Assembly: GCA_934695325.1 (NCBI GenBank) | Contig: CAKUVD010000015.1 | Location: 1 to 52,371 of the forward strand | DNA from: an uncultured Bacteroidales bacterium | GTDB lineage: Bacteria; Bacteroidota; Bacteroidia; Bacteroidales; UBA932 | Direction: 5' to 3' | DNA: 52,371 bases | Shown here: piece after piece, positions 33,824-43,693 of the stretch | Numbering within the stretch: position 1 is the stretch's first letter | Layout: each line of letters opens with the position of its first letter | Notes under the pieces: model-generated | What the model was told of the DNA's origin: nothing | The model's database searches: none | The model's input: the letters and a program-made list of their open reading frames with translations, nothing else | Translations under genes and position numbers: made by a program

Positions 33824-35239
33824 ATGGATTTCAGCAGAACATTCATAAGCTATCTTACTGAGGCGGCAGGGGAAAAGAACACCCGTGCCGCCTTAGACGC
33901 ATTGTCAGGCAAGGCCTCCGTATCCGTCAGACTGAATCCGGCGAAACTGAAGGTCCCTGACACTGATACGGCCAGCCGGATTTTCGGAATGCAGGCCAGC
34001 CCTGTTCCGTGGAGTCCATACGGATTCTTCCTGGAGAGCAGGCCGCAATTCACACTGGACCCGCTGATGCACGCCGGATGCTACTACGTGCAGGACTCGT
34101 CTGCGATGTTCGTCGGAAATGTGTTCCGCCAGGCTCTCAGGTCAATGCAGATAGCACATCGTCCTCTGCGTGTGCTGGACTTATGTGCGGCACCAGGAGG
34201 AAAGACCACTGACATCCTTGCATCGCTCAAGATGTCGTGGCAGGAGCCGTACATTCTGGTATCCAATGAGGTTATGAAGCAGCGGGCCGCCGTCCTGTCC
34301 GACAATGCGGGGATATGGGGAGACCCTTATGCGGTAGTCACTTCCGCTGACCCCAAGGCTTTCGCCGGACTTGAAGGATTCTTCGACATCATAGTGGCTG
34401 ACGTTCCCTGCTCCGGAGAAGGAATGTTCCGCAAAGACGAGGAAGCCGTCGCTCAATGGTCGGCTGACAATGTCGCTCTCTGCCAGGCTCGGCAGCGCAG
34501 AATCATCGCCGATGTATGGCCGGCACTCGCTGAAGGCGGGATGCTCATCTATTCCACCTGCACATTCAACAGATACGAGAACGACATCAATGCAGAATGG
34601 ATCGCATCCGAACTTGGAGCCGAGCCGTTCATCTTCGACGCAGACTTCCCTGGAATCATCAAGACGGATGTGGGAGCAAGCCTCGTCCCCGGCCTCGTCC
34701 CCGGAGAGGGCCAATACTGCTCGGCACTGGTAAAGACCAGAGAGAAAGTCAATGCAGAAAGCACTTATCCACACCCTGCCAAGCAACGCAGCGGCAGACG
34801 GACAGCCGCGGCACCAGCATTGTCGAAAGACATCTCCTCCAGAATAAGAGGCTTGCTCGACATCCCGGTGGAAGTGTCATTGAAAGGAAATACGATAATA
34901 GCCGTGCCAGAATCCATTGCGGAAGATGTTCACCGGTTGGAATATCTACGCCCTCTGCATCGCGGCACAGCCGTAGGTGAAGTGAAAGGCAAGGATATAG
35001 TGCCGAATGCAGACCTGGCATTGAGCCAGATATTGAGGATGGGCGCCTTTCGGGAGGCCGAAGTGTCCAGAGAACAGGCGCTTGCATTCCTTCACAAGGA
35101 CACGCTCTCGCTTCCTGAAGCCGCCCGCGGAATCGTGCTGCTCACTTATGAGGGGCAGCCCATAGGTTTTGTAAAGAATCTCGGCAACCGCTGCAACAAC
35201 CTGCACCCGCAGGACAGGCGTATCCGAATGAACATTTGA
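33824..35239 (+). CDS. RsmF/NOP2-type RNA cytosine-C5 methyltransferase
   Basis: A 471-aa methyltransferase. The SAM site is LDLCAAPGGKTTDIL (about 118-132). Two catalytic cysteines are visible, in VADVPCSGEGMF (motif IV) and LIYSTCTFNRYEND (motif VI), as in 5-methylcytosine RNA methyltransferases. The C-terminal 110 residues form an added RNA-binding domain (ALSQILRMGAF, PIGFVKNLGNRCNNLHP), as in RsmF, which modifies 16S rRNA. Length and layout suit RsmF; a related rRNA or tRNA site is possible. Confidence 0.92.
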   Translation: MDFSRTFISYLTEAAGEKNTRAALDALSGKASVSVRLNPAKLKVPDTDTASRIFGMQASPVPWSPYGFFLESRPQFTLDPLMHAGCYYVQDSSAMFVGNVFRQALRSMQIAHRPLRVLDLCAAPGGKTTDILASLKMSWQEPYILVSNEVMKQRAAVLSDNAGIWGDPYAVVTSADPKAFAGLEGFFDIIVADVPCSGEGMFRKDEEAVAQWSADNVALCQARQRRIIADVWPALAEGGMLIYSTCTFNRYENDINAEWIASELGAEPFIFDADFPGIIKTDVGASLVPGLVPGEGQYCSALVKTREKVNAESTYPHPAKQRSGRRTAAAPALSKDISSRIRGLLDIPVEVSLKGNTIIAVPESIAEDVHRLEYLRPLHRGTAVGEVKGKDIVPNADLALSQILRMGAFREAEVSREQALAFLHKDTLSLPEAARGIVLLTYEGQPIGFVKNLGNRCNNLHPQDRRIRMNI

Positions 35240-35244
35240 CAATT

Positions 35245-36180
35245 ATGAACAGACTAATTACAATCATCGCCGCCGCACTTTCGTTCGCTACCACAGTGAC
35301 CGCGCAGGTGCCGACAGCAAAGGAATTCAATGACAGATATCAGCTTCTCGTATCAAAATTGGGCCCGTCAGGAGTGGGCATCGAGACGCTTCTGAACCGA
35401 TGGGATGCGGCATATCCGGATGACATCGATATGCTTACCGGAAAATTCTCTTACTATTTTTCCAAAGCACAGACTACTTCCGTGGAGGCCAAGAAACAGG
35501 AAAAATATCTGGGGGAAAAGCCAGTGCTGACACTGAAAGACAGCACAGGAAAGGAGACCAGATACTTCCAGGAGACATTCTATGACGACGAACTGTTCGG
35601 ACTTGCGCAGAAAGCTATCGAAAAGGCTATACAGGTGGCTCCCGACAGGCTTGACCTGCGCTTCGTAAAGGCGGCGTCTCTCGTGGGATATGAAAAGGAA
35701 AGCCCTGATATGGCTCTGTCATACCTGAAATCCCTGATAATCTATAATGAGACTCAGCATCCGAAATGGGAATACCCCGGAACAGAGAATGCAGACGAGG
35801 AATTCTTCAGCACTGCCGTCCAGGAATACTGCTACCTGTTCTTCAAATACGGCACCCCATCTTCTTATGAGGCTTTCAGGGAACTTTCCTCCACGATGCT
35901 GTCCTACAAGCCTGACGACGTTCTGTTCCTAGACAATATGGGTTCATATTACCTCGTGGCCAAGAGGGAGGACAAGACAGCGCTCAAGTACTACAGCAAG
36001 GTCCTGAAACTGAAAAACGACGACTTGACGGCCATCAAGAACATAATATTGATGGCACGTAATTCCGGCAACGTCAAACTGGAAAAGAAATATCTCCCCT
36101 TGCTGGAGAGATATTCTGAAAGTGAAAGCGAAAAACTTTCCGCAAAAGCCCGGCTCGAGCAACTGAGCAGTGGCAAATAG
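35245..36180 (+). CDS. Secreted TPR-like repeat protein
   Basis: A 311-aa protein with a clear signal peptide (MNRLITIIAAALSFATTVTAQ). The mature part is helical, with TPR-like pairs such as DELFGLAQKAIEKAIQVAPDRLDLRF (about 125-150) and TALKYYSKVLKLKNDDLTAI (about 245-265). No catalytic motif. TPR proteins usually scaffold other proteins; a periplasmic role is likely but undefined. I chose ATG 35245 over a TTG nine bases upstream. The stop is 3 nt from the stop of the convergent S41 peptidase. Confidence 0.85.
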   Translation: MNRLITIIAAALSFATTVTAQVPTAKEFNDRYQLLVSKLGPSGVGIETLLNRWDAAYPDDIDMLTGKFSYYFSKAQTTSVEAKKQEKYLGEKPVLTLKDSTGKETRYFQETFYDDELFGLAQKAIEKAIQVAPDRLDLRFVKAASLVGYEKESPDMALSYLKSLIIYNETQHPKWEYPGTENADEEFFSTAVQEYCYLFFKYGTPSSYEAFRELSSTMLSYKPDDVLFLDNMGSYYLVAKREDKTALKYYSKVLKLKNDDLTAIKNIILMARNSGNVKLEKKYLPLLERYSESESEKLSAKARLEQLSSGK

Positions 36181-36183
36181 TGA

Positions 36184-37755
36184 TCACATCGCAGCCTTCA
36201 CCACATTGTCTATTTTCAGATATATACGGTAGAAAGCATTGTCACCCAACTTGGAATAGCGTCCAACCAGCGCCCGGAGCTGAGGGAGCAGATAATTCTC
36301 GGTCTTTTCCCACTCCCCTGGTGCGGGTCTGATGCCGTCCACGTCAGCCGCATAGGCCTTGAACTTGGCAGGAATGTCCAACCGGTCAAGGAATGCGTCA
36401 AGCTCGGCATAGTCATCTATGGCTGACAGCTGCCTGCCATACTTGTCGAACATCGCGGATGCGAAACGCATCTGAGTGGCTTTTTTGTTGCAACGCATGA
36501 AGAATCTTGTGGCCGCTGTCGTGTCCATCGGCACGAACACATCGGGCACGATTCCGCCTCCGCCATACACGGTACGTCCTCCGACAGTCTTATACGCCTC
36601 GTTCTTGTCAAACTTTATGCTGTCCTTGTCAAACATCTCCCCGTCGGCATATCTTTTATAGATATCATACTGATAATCATCCGAATATGGTTTCTGTATA
36701 CATCTGCCGGAAGGAGTATAGAACCTGGCTACGGTAAGGCGTACTCCGGAACCGTCACTGAAATAAATCGGCTCCTGGACGAGTCCCTTCCCATAAGAGC
36801 GACGCCCCACAATGGTACCGCGGTCATTGTCCTGCATCGCGCCAGCGAAAATCTCGCTTGACGACGCCGAATTCTCATTGATGAGGACAGATAGACGCAC
36901 ATCCTTCAGTATGCCCTTGCCGTCAGCCTTATAGTCCTCCCGCTTGCGGTGAAGTCCCTGCAGATAGACTATTTCATCTCCCTTTCCCAGGAAAAGGTCG
37001 GAAAGCATCAACGCCTGGTCGAAATAACCGCCGCTGTTATCTCTGACATCGAAGAGGAGATGTCTGAGTCCTTGTTCCAGAAGCGTCTCGGCCGCAGCAG
37101 ACACTTCAGAATAGGTGGTCCGTGAAAACTTGGAAAGACGGATGTAGCCTGTCGTATCATTTATCATAAAAGCTGCATCAACACAGTGCACCGGTATCTT
37201 GCCGCGCTTGATGTTGAACGGGATAGTCTCGTCTCCCCTCTTGACCAGGATTCCGACTTCTGTTCCGGCACGCCCTTTCATATGGCGCACCATACTGTCC
37301 TGCGGGAATTTCACGCCGGCTATATTGCAGGTGTCCACTTTCAAGATGCGGTCTCCCGGCTGAAGTCCCACTTTCTCTGAAGGGCCTCCAGGAATGACCT
37401 CAAGCACGATGGCCGTATCATTCGGGACATTGAACTGTATCCCGATCCCGTCGAAGTTCCCGGCCAGCTCAGTCTCGGACTTCTCGAGATCCACGGGCGG
37501 AAGATATACAGAATGTGGGTCGAGGGCGGCAAGCGCAGCTTCCACGGCCGCGTCTGTGACGTCCTTCACATCGACAGTGTCCACATAATTCTTCTGGACT
37601 TCCTGAAGGATAAGATTGAGTTTCCGCCACTGCGAATAGTCACCGTTCAGCCGTGAGCGACTGCCGAATACATAAAAAAACAGTACCGTACCCAGAATTC
37701 CAAGAACGATTCCGAGCACGGCAGCCAAAGAACTTGTCTTGTCTTTATCTGTCAT
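36184..37755 (-). CDS. S41 family C-terminal processing peptidase
   Basis: A 523-aa peptidase with an N-terminal membrane anchor (about 8-30), a PDZ domain (about 90-180, GIGIQFNVPND and GLQPGDRILKVD) and the S41 catalytic core. The Ser/Lys dyad is seen in NENSASSSEIFAGAM and GRRSYGKGLVQ. The C-terminal extension of about 150 residues after VYGGGGIVPDVFV is usual in Bacteroidota. It degrades or trims proteins in the periplasm. Last gene of a four-gene minus-strand operon, 6 nt after the deaminase. Confidence 0.95.
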   Translation of the reverse strand: MTDKDKTSSLAAVLGIVLGILGTVLFFYVFGSRSRLNGDYSQWRKLNLILQEVQKNYVDTVDVKDVTDAAVEAALAALDPHSVYLPPVDLEKSETELAGNFDGIGIQFNVPNDTAIVLEVIPGGPSEKVGLQPGDRILKVDTCNIAGVKFPQDSMVRHMKGRAGTEVGILVKRGDETIPFNIKRGKIPVHCVDAAFMINDTTGYIRLSKFSRTTYSEVSAAAETLLEQGLRHLLFDVRDNSGGYFDQALMLSDLFLGKGDEIVYLQGLHRKREDYKADGKGILKDVRLSVLINENSASSSEIFAGAMQDNDRGTIVGRRSYGKGLVQEPIYFSDGSGVRLTVARFYTPSGRCIQKPYSDDYQYDIYKRYADGEMFDKDSIKFDKNEAYKTVGGRTVYGGGGIVPDVFVPMDTTAATRFFMRCNKKATQMRFASAMFDKYGRQLSAIDDYAELDAFLDRLDIPAKFKAYAADVDGIRPAPGEWEKTENYLLPQLRALVGRYSKLGDNAFYRIYLKIDNVVKAAM

Positions 37756-37761
37756 CTCTTT

Positions 37762-38178
37762 TTATTGTTTGTCAATGTCCACCTGCTCGACCGCAATGCC
37801 AGCCTTGCGAAGAAGATCCGGCCCGTCCTGAAGACGATAAGCATCCTTATAGACGACTCTCCTGATCCCGGCCTGGATGATGAGCTTGGAGCATTCGATG
37901 CACGGTGACGCCGTGACATAGAGAGTGGCATCCTCGCTGCTGTTTCCGGACTTTGCCACTTTAGTAATTGCATTCGCCTCAGCGTGAAGCACATACGGTT
38001 TGGTGACACCGTTCTCATCCTCGCAGACATTCTCAAACCCGGACGGGGTTCCGTTATACCCGTCCGAGATGATCATATTGTTCTTCACTATGAGGGCTCC
38101 GACCTTGCGTCGCTTGCAATAGGAATTCTCGGCCCAAATCTCAGCCATCCTCAGATAGCTGCGGTCAAATTTCTGCAT
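37762..38178 (-). CDS. dCMP/deoxycytidylate deaminase family protein
   Basis: A 138-aa zinc deaminase. VLHAEANAI supplies the His ligand and the catalytic Glu, and TASPCIECSK supplies the two Cys ligands. GALIVKNNMIISDGYNGTPSGFENV is the substrate-side block of dCMP deaminases (ComEB type), which make dUMP for dTTP synthesis. Length is standard. It sits between the acyl-CoA ligase (12 nt) and the S41 peptidase (6 nt), a functionally mixed but conserved-looking set. Confidence 0.93.
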   Translation of the reverse strand: MQKFDRSYLRMAEIWAENSYCKRRKVGALIVKNNMIISDGYNGTPSGFENVCEDENGVTKPYVLHAEANAITKVAKSGNSSEDATLYVTASPCIECSKLIIQAGIRRVVYKDAYRLQDGPDLLRKAGIAVEQVDIDKQ

Positions 38179-38190
38179 TGTGGAAGCTGA

Positions 38191-39846
38191 TTAGTTTCTC
38201 TGATAAAGATAACGCTTGATGCTCTTCTTAGGAGTCCTCTCGAAATCCTCAGGCATAAACTCTATCTTGGAGATCTTGGCATAGTTAGGGACCTGCTTGT
38301 TTATCTCCGGAAGAGTCTCCTGGATCTTGGATTCCAGTTCCGCCTGGCTGAGACCGTCAAGCTCCGCCTGATGATAGTCAGGGTAGATGAGAGCGACAAG
38401 AGAGCCGTGATCTTCGATAACCAGAGAGTCCACTACATAAGTGACATTGTTCACTACACCCTCGATTTCCTCCGGGTATATGTTCTGGCCTGAAGGACCG
38501 AGAATCATACACTTGGAACGTCCCTTGAGGAAGAGATACCCATCCTCATCCATAACGCCCATATCCCCAGTATGGAACCAGCCGTCATCCTCAATCACGC
38601 TCTTGGTAGCCTCTTCGTTCTTGTAATAGCCCAAGAAAACGTTAGGACCTTTCACAAGCACCTCGCCAGGGACATTGTGAGGATCCGAGGAATCAATCTT
38701 GATGGCCATATTCAATGCAGACCTTCCGCACGAATACAGTTTCGCATCTTTCCAGTCCGCATAGCCGATAATAGGAGCACACTCTGTCATACCATATCCT
38801 ACAGTGAACGGGAATCCGATCTTGCGGAAGAACCTCTCGACCTCAGGATTGAATGCGGCACCTCCGATGATGACCTCGTAGAAACGCCCTCCGAAGGCAT
38901 TCATAAGTTCGCCGAGAATCTTCTTCTGGATTACCTTGTCTATGATAGGCAAGTTCATTATCATCTTGTTTCTGTCAAGGATAGGCTTGAGCTTGGACTT
39001 GTACACCTTCTCTATGATGAGAGGAACTGCAATGATTATATGAGGCTTGATGTCTGCAAATGCCTGCATAATGATCTTAGGGCTAGGCACGCGGGTAAGG
39101 AAGTGCACGTGCGCACCGATGGTCATCTCGAACAGGAACTCGAACATCATTCCGTACATATGTGCGGACGGGAGCATTGAAACGACCTCTGTGGTGTTGT
39201 CCAGCTGCGGCATAGCCTGGATATGGGCGAACTCGATGTTGGAATAGAGTGCGCGGTACGGAATCATAACACCCTTCGAGAATCCGGAAGTGCCTGAAGT
39301 ATAGTTGATAAGGGCAAGCTCATCAGCGCTGTCCTCATAGTAGTCCAGATTTTCCGGGCCGAAGTTGTTAGGATATCTGTGCCCGAAACTTTCATTCAGG
39401 TGCTCACGTACCTGAGACATCTCCTCTGTCTTTGAGTACAGGAACCCAAAGGTATTTATCTGCACTACGACATACAGTCCCGGCATCTCGGCCTCGGACA
39501 GGTTCTCCCAGATCTGCTCGTCCACAAAAAGCACTTTCGCCTCGGAATGGTTCACGAGATAATGGATGTTCCCAGGCTTGAATTCGTGGAGAATCGGAAC
39601 CGGAACCGCTCCATAGGTCAATGCGGCCAGGAAGCTGACGCCCCAGTTGGCCTGGTTACGGGAGCAGATGGCTACCTTGTCTCCTCTGACGAGACCGCAC
39701 TGCTCGAATGCGATGTGGAGTTTGGCGATACGCCTGGCGACATCCCTGTAAGCCAGATCCTGGCCTTTGTAATTTGACAATGCCGGGCGGTCCCAGTTCT
39801 CCCTGAAGCTCTTCTCCAGGAGCTTGTTTACTGAATGAAATTCCAT
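38191..39846 (-). CDS. Long-chain acyl-CoA synthetase family AMP-binding protein
   Basis: A 551-aa adenylate-forming enzyme. Motifs in order: YTSGTSGFSKGVM (ATP loop, about 178-190), YGMTECAPIIGY (about 345), GWFHTGDMGVMDEDGY and KGRSKCMILGPSGQNIYPEE, and the C-terminal catalytic Lys in TPKKSIKRYLY. It activates a fatty or other carboxylic acid to an acyl-AMP and CoA thioester. The 'acyl' group is not determined. It begins 13 nt after the upstream membrane-anchored protein gene. Confidence 0.92.
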   Translation of the reverse strand: MEFHSVNKLLEKSFRENWDRPALSNYKGQDLAYRDVARRIAKLHIAFEQCGLVRGDKVAICSRNQANWGVSFLAALTYGAVPVPILHEFKPGNIHYLVNHSEAKVLFVDEQIWENLSEAEMPGLYVVVQINTFGFLYSKTEEMSQVREHLNESFGHRYPNNFGPENLDYYEDSADELALINYTSGTSGFSKGVMIPYRALYSNIEFAHIQAMPQLDNTTEVVSMLPSAHMYGMMFEFLFEMTIGAHVHFLTRVPSPKIIMQAFADIKPHIIIAVPLIIEKVYKSKLKPILDRNKMIMNLPIIDKVIQKKILGELMNAFGGRFYEVIIGGAAFNPEVERFFRKIGFPFTVGYGMTECAPIIGYADWKDAKLYSCGRSALNMAIKIDSSDPHNVPGEVLVKGPNVFLGYYKNEEATKSVIEDDGWFHTGDMGVMDEDGYLFLKGRSKCMILGPSGQNIYPEEIEGVVNNVTYVVDSLVIEDHGSLVALIYPDYHQAELDGLSQAELESKIQETLPEINKQVPNYAKISKIEFMPEDFERTPKKSIKRYLYQRN

Positions 39847-39859
39847 TTCACTATTATTT

Positions 39860-42148
39860 TCAAAGTTTTAACGCCCGCTCCTTGCCGTCATAGCATAGAG
39901 CGGTGACAGAGCCATTATCATTGACATTGACCTTCGCGTCCGGCCTGATCATCTTGTTTCCGTCCGGATTGTAGACAGGATTTCCTCCGTCAAATCCGTA
40001 CACGACGGTCCGAACAGAGGTCCTGACCACCCAGAACCGTTCCCCCTTCACGCGAAGAAGTTCCGGCAATGATTTTATGGTCTCTTCTGATTTTATGCCT
40101 TTCCACGAAGAAGGGGCCTTCCCGTGGAGATCATACATTCCTATAGTATTGTCCTTGTGCAGTACGACAGCCGTGTATCCGTGGGCACCCGTGAAATCGT
40201 ATGCGGCAGGCCCTATCAATATCTCCTTGCCGAGATCCACAGGGAACGGCTTCACGAAACGGCCGAGGCGGTCGATGAGATAAAGGCTGGAGCCTGAGGC
40301 GAACAAGAACTGAATCTTCCCGTTTCCGAAATAATCTATCTCAGACACGGCTCCGCATATAGGCGCCTTGAACGGAACGCCCCATATTCCCTTGCCGTTC
40401 TCTTCCTTGAGGACCAAGTAGTTGTTAGGCTGCTGCGAGAACAGGTTCGTCTTCCCGGTTCCGCAGTTTTTCACCTTGAACGGCCCGGTAGGGACATTCA
40501 CCGTCGTGTCTCTGGTCATCGCAGGCACTTCATCCACGCCACCGGCAAATTCCACACGAGCCAGATCAAATGACAATGAAAGGTCATTCCCAGGACGCAC
40601 CGTGAAGAAAGATGCACAGAGAGACACTCCGTCCAACATACGACGGGCAGATGCGGCGACATCCTTGCTGAACACATCGCCAAGAGTTTCCGGAGCCGCG
40701 GAAACAGCATAATAAGACTGGAACACAGTGCCATCCGCAGGCATCCCGTAGGACAGTCCCGCCTCCGAAAGGAACTTTTCCAGGGTATTGCGCTTTTTCA
40801 TTCCGACAAAACCGGATGTCGCCGCCCGTGACCCTGCCACGATCCAGCCGTCTGAGAACACGAACATACTGTCAGGAGCACTGAACAATCCCCCAAAAAG
40901 GTTTGCGGCATATCCGCGGAAAGCATTAGGATTCACGCTGCCGTCATAATCCTTCATACTGCCGAGCTGCAGTCCCTTAAAAATCAATGCAGGATCTGTC
41001 TTGCCCGGCCTGACGAGAAGCACAGGTTCATATCCGCCTCCGACAGGGACTGTCGCCCTGGCCACTTCCTTTATTTCCAACGACTTGGCCCAGACATCAG
41101 GAGCGACGCCAGTCCTCTTCTTCAGCAGCGCCGCCTCATATTTATTGTCAGCAGACTTGCCGACCGCGTCAATATACTTCGCATACGCCGCAACAGAAGC
41201 ATCCACATCCGCTATCTGCATTGACGATACAGTCAGTGTCCCCGAAGGCAAGATTCCTGCCACCGTGGACACGCCCGGACGCAAAGCCTTGTATGAATTG
41301 CTGTAGAATGCAGGACTTGCGTATGAATCCGTCGTCCCTGTAAGGGATACGCCCTTTCCTGAGGATGATGTCATCGTGAAGCCTGTCCAACCGGCATAGT
41401 TTTTCAGAAACCCTGTATATTTTCTGAACTCCCTGGAAAGGAACGAGCTGCCCAACTTTCCCGAATACTCGTTATTTATAAAGAATGACACACCGTCCGC
41501 AAGCCTTGACGCCAGAGCGGCGCAGTTCGTATTCTTCAGCACAGACTCGCCTTCGGCGATATGTCTTTCACAAGATCGCACCAATGGCTCAGATGACGAG
41601 AAAATCAGTATGTTCTTCTTTTTCAATGCGGAAGACTTCACGGAAGACTGATTCACGACCGAACTGGAAATTCCGGCCGAGTCGGCCTCCGAAATCATTT
41701 TCCACACGCCGGACACACTGTCCGAAGGAAGTTTTCCAGTCACTATAGTCATCACCGGCACAAGATCTCCGCTGTAGTGCATCGACAACACACATTCGGA
41801 GTTCTTCACAGAACCGAGCATACCGTCATCAAGCATTGCCACGACCGACTTCAGATATTTCCCGAAAGACGTGCGCCCGGTACCTGAGAACAAAGTGCCG
41901 ACTATGGAGGTGGAGTCTTCCAGCACCTCGACAGCAGAGCGGAATGAAGGCGCATATAATATCATCGCGGCGTCGGATGGAACGGTGCATAGAAGCGGAC
42001 GTGCGGAAACAGCCCTGTCATATATTTCCTCCTCCGGAACAGGCTTGGTCTCCCCACCTCCGGAATACAGCATCCCCACTGCACAAATGACAAGCGCCAC
42101 AAGCACAGCGAGTGCTGATATACAGATGATTATCGTTCTCCTGTTCAT
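39860..42148 (-). CDS. Unrecognised membrane-anchored protein of 762 aa
   Basis: One N-terminal membrane segment (about 4-26, TIIICISALAVLVALVICAVGML) then a large extracytoplasmic region. It reads as two parts: about 45-530, rich in Ser, Ala and Gly with several similar alternating blocks; and about 545-762, with strand-turn units (GKIQFLFASGSSLYLIDRLG, YTAVVLHKDNTIGMYDLHG, RTVVYGFDGGNPVYNPDGN) that resemble beta-propeller blades. It may be a DUF3352-like protein, but I am not sure. It heads an operon with acyl-CoA ligase, dCMP deaminase and S41 peptidase. I start at ATG 42148; a TTG eight codons upstream is possible. Confidence 0.78.
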   Translation of the reverse strand: MNRRTIIICISALAVLVALVICAVGMLYSGGGETKPVPEEEIYDRAVSARPLLCTVPSDAAMILYAPSFRSAVEVLEDSTSIVGTLFSGTGRTSFGKYLKSVVAMLDDGMLGSVKNSECVLSMHYSGDLVPVMTIVTGKLPSDSVSGVWKMISEADSAGISSSVVNQSSVKSSALKKKNILIFSSSEPLVRSCERHIAEGESVLKNTNCAALASRLADGVSFFINNEYSGKLGSSFLSREFRKYTGFLKNYAGWTGFTMTSSSGKGVSLTGTTDSYASPAFYSNSYKALRPGVSTVAGILPSGTLTVSSMQIADVDASVAAYAKYIDAVGKSADNKYEAALLKKRTGVAPDVWAKSLEIKEVARATVPVGGGYEPVLLVRPGKTDPALIFKGLQLGSMKDYDGSVNPNAFRGYAANLFGGLFSAPDSMFVFSDGWIVAGSRAATSGFVGMKKRNTLEKFLSEAGLSYGMPADGTVFQSYYAVSAAPETLGDVFSKDVAASARRMLDGVSLCASFFTVRPGNDLSLSFDLARVEFAGGVDEVPAMTRDTTVNVPTGPFKVKNCGTGKTNLFSQQPNNYLVLKEENGKGIWGVPFKAPICGAVSEIDYFGNGKIQFLFASGSSLYLIDRLGRFVKPFPVDLGKEILIGPAAYDFTGAHGYTAVVLHKDNTIGMYDLHGKAPSSWKGIKSEETIKSLPELLRVKGERFWVVRTSVRTVVYGFDGGNPVYNPDGNKMIRPDAKVNVNDNGSVTALCYDGKERALKL

Positions 42149-42230
42149 TTCGCCAAATCTATTCTGCGGCAAAACGCCACGATTTGTGGCGAAACCCGCA
42201 ACTCACAAAGATACATATAATTTGGCGAAA
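42146..42230 (-). promoter_or_regulatory. Palindromic control region before the 762-aa protein operon
   Basis: A -7 box TATCTTTG lies on the minus strand at 42206-42213. Around it are three copies of one element: TTTCGCCAAAT at 42148-42158 (touching the start codon), TGTGGCGAAA at 42185-42194 and ATTTGGCGAAA at 42220-42230. The outer copies form an inverted repeat (CGCCAAAT with ATTTGGCG). Between them is a hairpin CGCCAC 42175-42180 with GTGGCG 42186-42191. This looks like a regulator-binding array or a structured leader. Confidence 0.5.
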
Positions 42231-42266
42231 GCGAGCATCTTAGCGAGACTGTGTCCCTTTTGGAAA

Positions 42267-43613
42267 TTATTTTGCGGATTTCAGTAAAGTTTTTTCGGCT
42301 TTTTCGACAATATCGAAGCGGAACCCGCCAATGATGCCGTCCATTTTAGAGCGTATCCTGTCGTTGCATAGATTACCTATGGAGCCCTCATGAGTATGAT
42401 GAAGCGTTCCCTTGTAAGTGAACGTCCCGTCAATGATTTCACGCCCGACTTTCTTATAAGCGTCACGGAACGGCGCCCCCTCTTCCTTCACAAGGCGGTT
42501 CACCTCCTCGACGCTGAAAGCCGGCTGATACTTAGGGTCAGACATTAAGTCTCTGGATATATCCATATTACGGACCGCATAAGCCGTGATGTCCAGGCAG
42601 TCGTCAAGTTCTCCGAAAAGCGGAATGAACACCTCCTTGAGTATCTGCATATCACGGAAATATCCAGAAGGAAGGTTACCGGTAATAAGCCTGATGTCAT
42701 TCGGGACGCCCTGGATCCTGTTGCAATGCGCACGCACCAGTTCGAAAACGTCAGGGTTCTTCTTGTGCGGCATTATGCTGGACCCCGTGGTCATCGAGTC
42801 CGGCAGATGTATGAAGCCAAAGTTCTGGCTGGCGTACAGGCAGCAGTCCATAGCCAGTCGTCCTACCGTCTCCGCCACCGCTGAATAGGCGAAGGCTATC
42901 GCTCTCTCCGTCTTGCCACGCCCCATCTGAGCATACACGGAATTGTAGTCAAGATCATCGAAGCCGAGAAGTCTCGTAGTCATCGACCTGTCCAGCGGGG
43001 CGGAGGAGCCGTACCCCGCCGCCGAGCCGAGCGGATTCTGGTTGGTTATGTCCCAGGCCGCCTTCATCAGCCTCATATCGTCCGTCAGACTCTCCGCATA
43101 GGCCCCAAACCACAGACCGAACGATGACGGCATCGCCACCTGGAGATGGGTGTATCCAGGAAGCAGCACATCCTTATATTGCTCGCTCTTGCTCTGAAGG
43201 ACATCGAAAAGCGCCTGCACCTTCTCCACAGTCCTTCGGATCTCCGCCCTTGAGAAAAGCTTCAGGTCCACAAGAACTTGGTCGTTCCTCGACCTCCCCG
43301 TATGCACTTTCTTCCCGATATCGCCCAATTTACGTGTCAGCATAAGCTCCACCTGGGAATGCACGTCCTCGACATCAGGCTCTATGACGAACTTCCCGCC
43401 AACAGCCTGCTCATACAGTTCAGCAAGTTCGGGAAGAAGCATTGCGAGGTCACACTCCGGAAGCAGTCCCACCTTGGCCAGCATAGTTATATGAGCCATC
43501 GTGCCAAGTATGTCATATTGTGAAAGATACAGGTCCAGCTCCCTGTCCTTTCCCACTGTGAATCTATCTATAAGGGCATCGTCGTCATAGCCCTTGTCCC
43601 AAAGTTTCGCCAT
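42267..43613 (-). CDS. argH: Argininosuccinate lyase
   Basis: A 448-aa enzyme for the last step, argininosuccinate to arginine plus fumarate. The superfamily signature GSSIMPHKKNPD (about 271-282) with the mobile catalytic Ser, and THLQVAMPSSFGLW (about 160) with the active-site His, are present; VHTGRSRNDQV binds substrate. Length is typical. It is the last gene of the arginine cluster, 80 nt after argE. Confidence 0.96.
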   Translation of the reverse strand: MAKLWDKGYDDDALIDRFTVGKDRELDLYLSQYDILGTMAHITMLAKVGLLPECDLAMLLPELAELYEQAVGGKFVIEPDVEDVHSQVELMLTRKLGDIGKKVHTGRSRNDQVLVDLKLFSRAEIRRTVEKVQALFDVLQSKSEQYKDVLLPGYTHLQVAMPSSFGLWFGAYAESLTDDMRLMKAAWDITNQNPLGSAAGYGSSAPLDRSMTTRLLGFDDLDYNSVYAQMGRGKTERAIAFAYSAVAETVGRLAMDCCLYASQNFGFIHLPDSMTTGSSIMPHKKNPDVFELVRAHCNRIQGVPNDIRLITGNLPSGYFRDMQILKEVFIPLFGELDDCLDITAYAVRNMDISRDLMSDPKYQPAFSVEEVNRLVKEEGAPFRDAYKKVGREIIDGTFTYKGTLHHTHEGSIGNLCNDRIRSKMDGIIGGFRFDIVEKAEKTLLKSAK

Positions 43614-43693
43614 ATCATTAAAATCTTATCACTCAATTACTAAGAGTTGCTATCTTGCTAAAGGCAAGCACCAGGCCATCAATCACTCCTATT

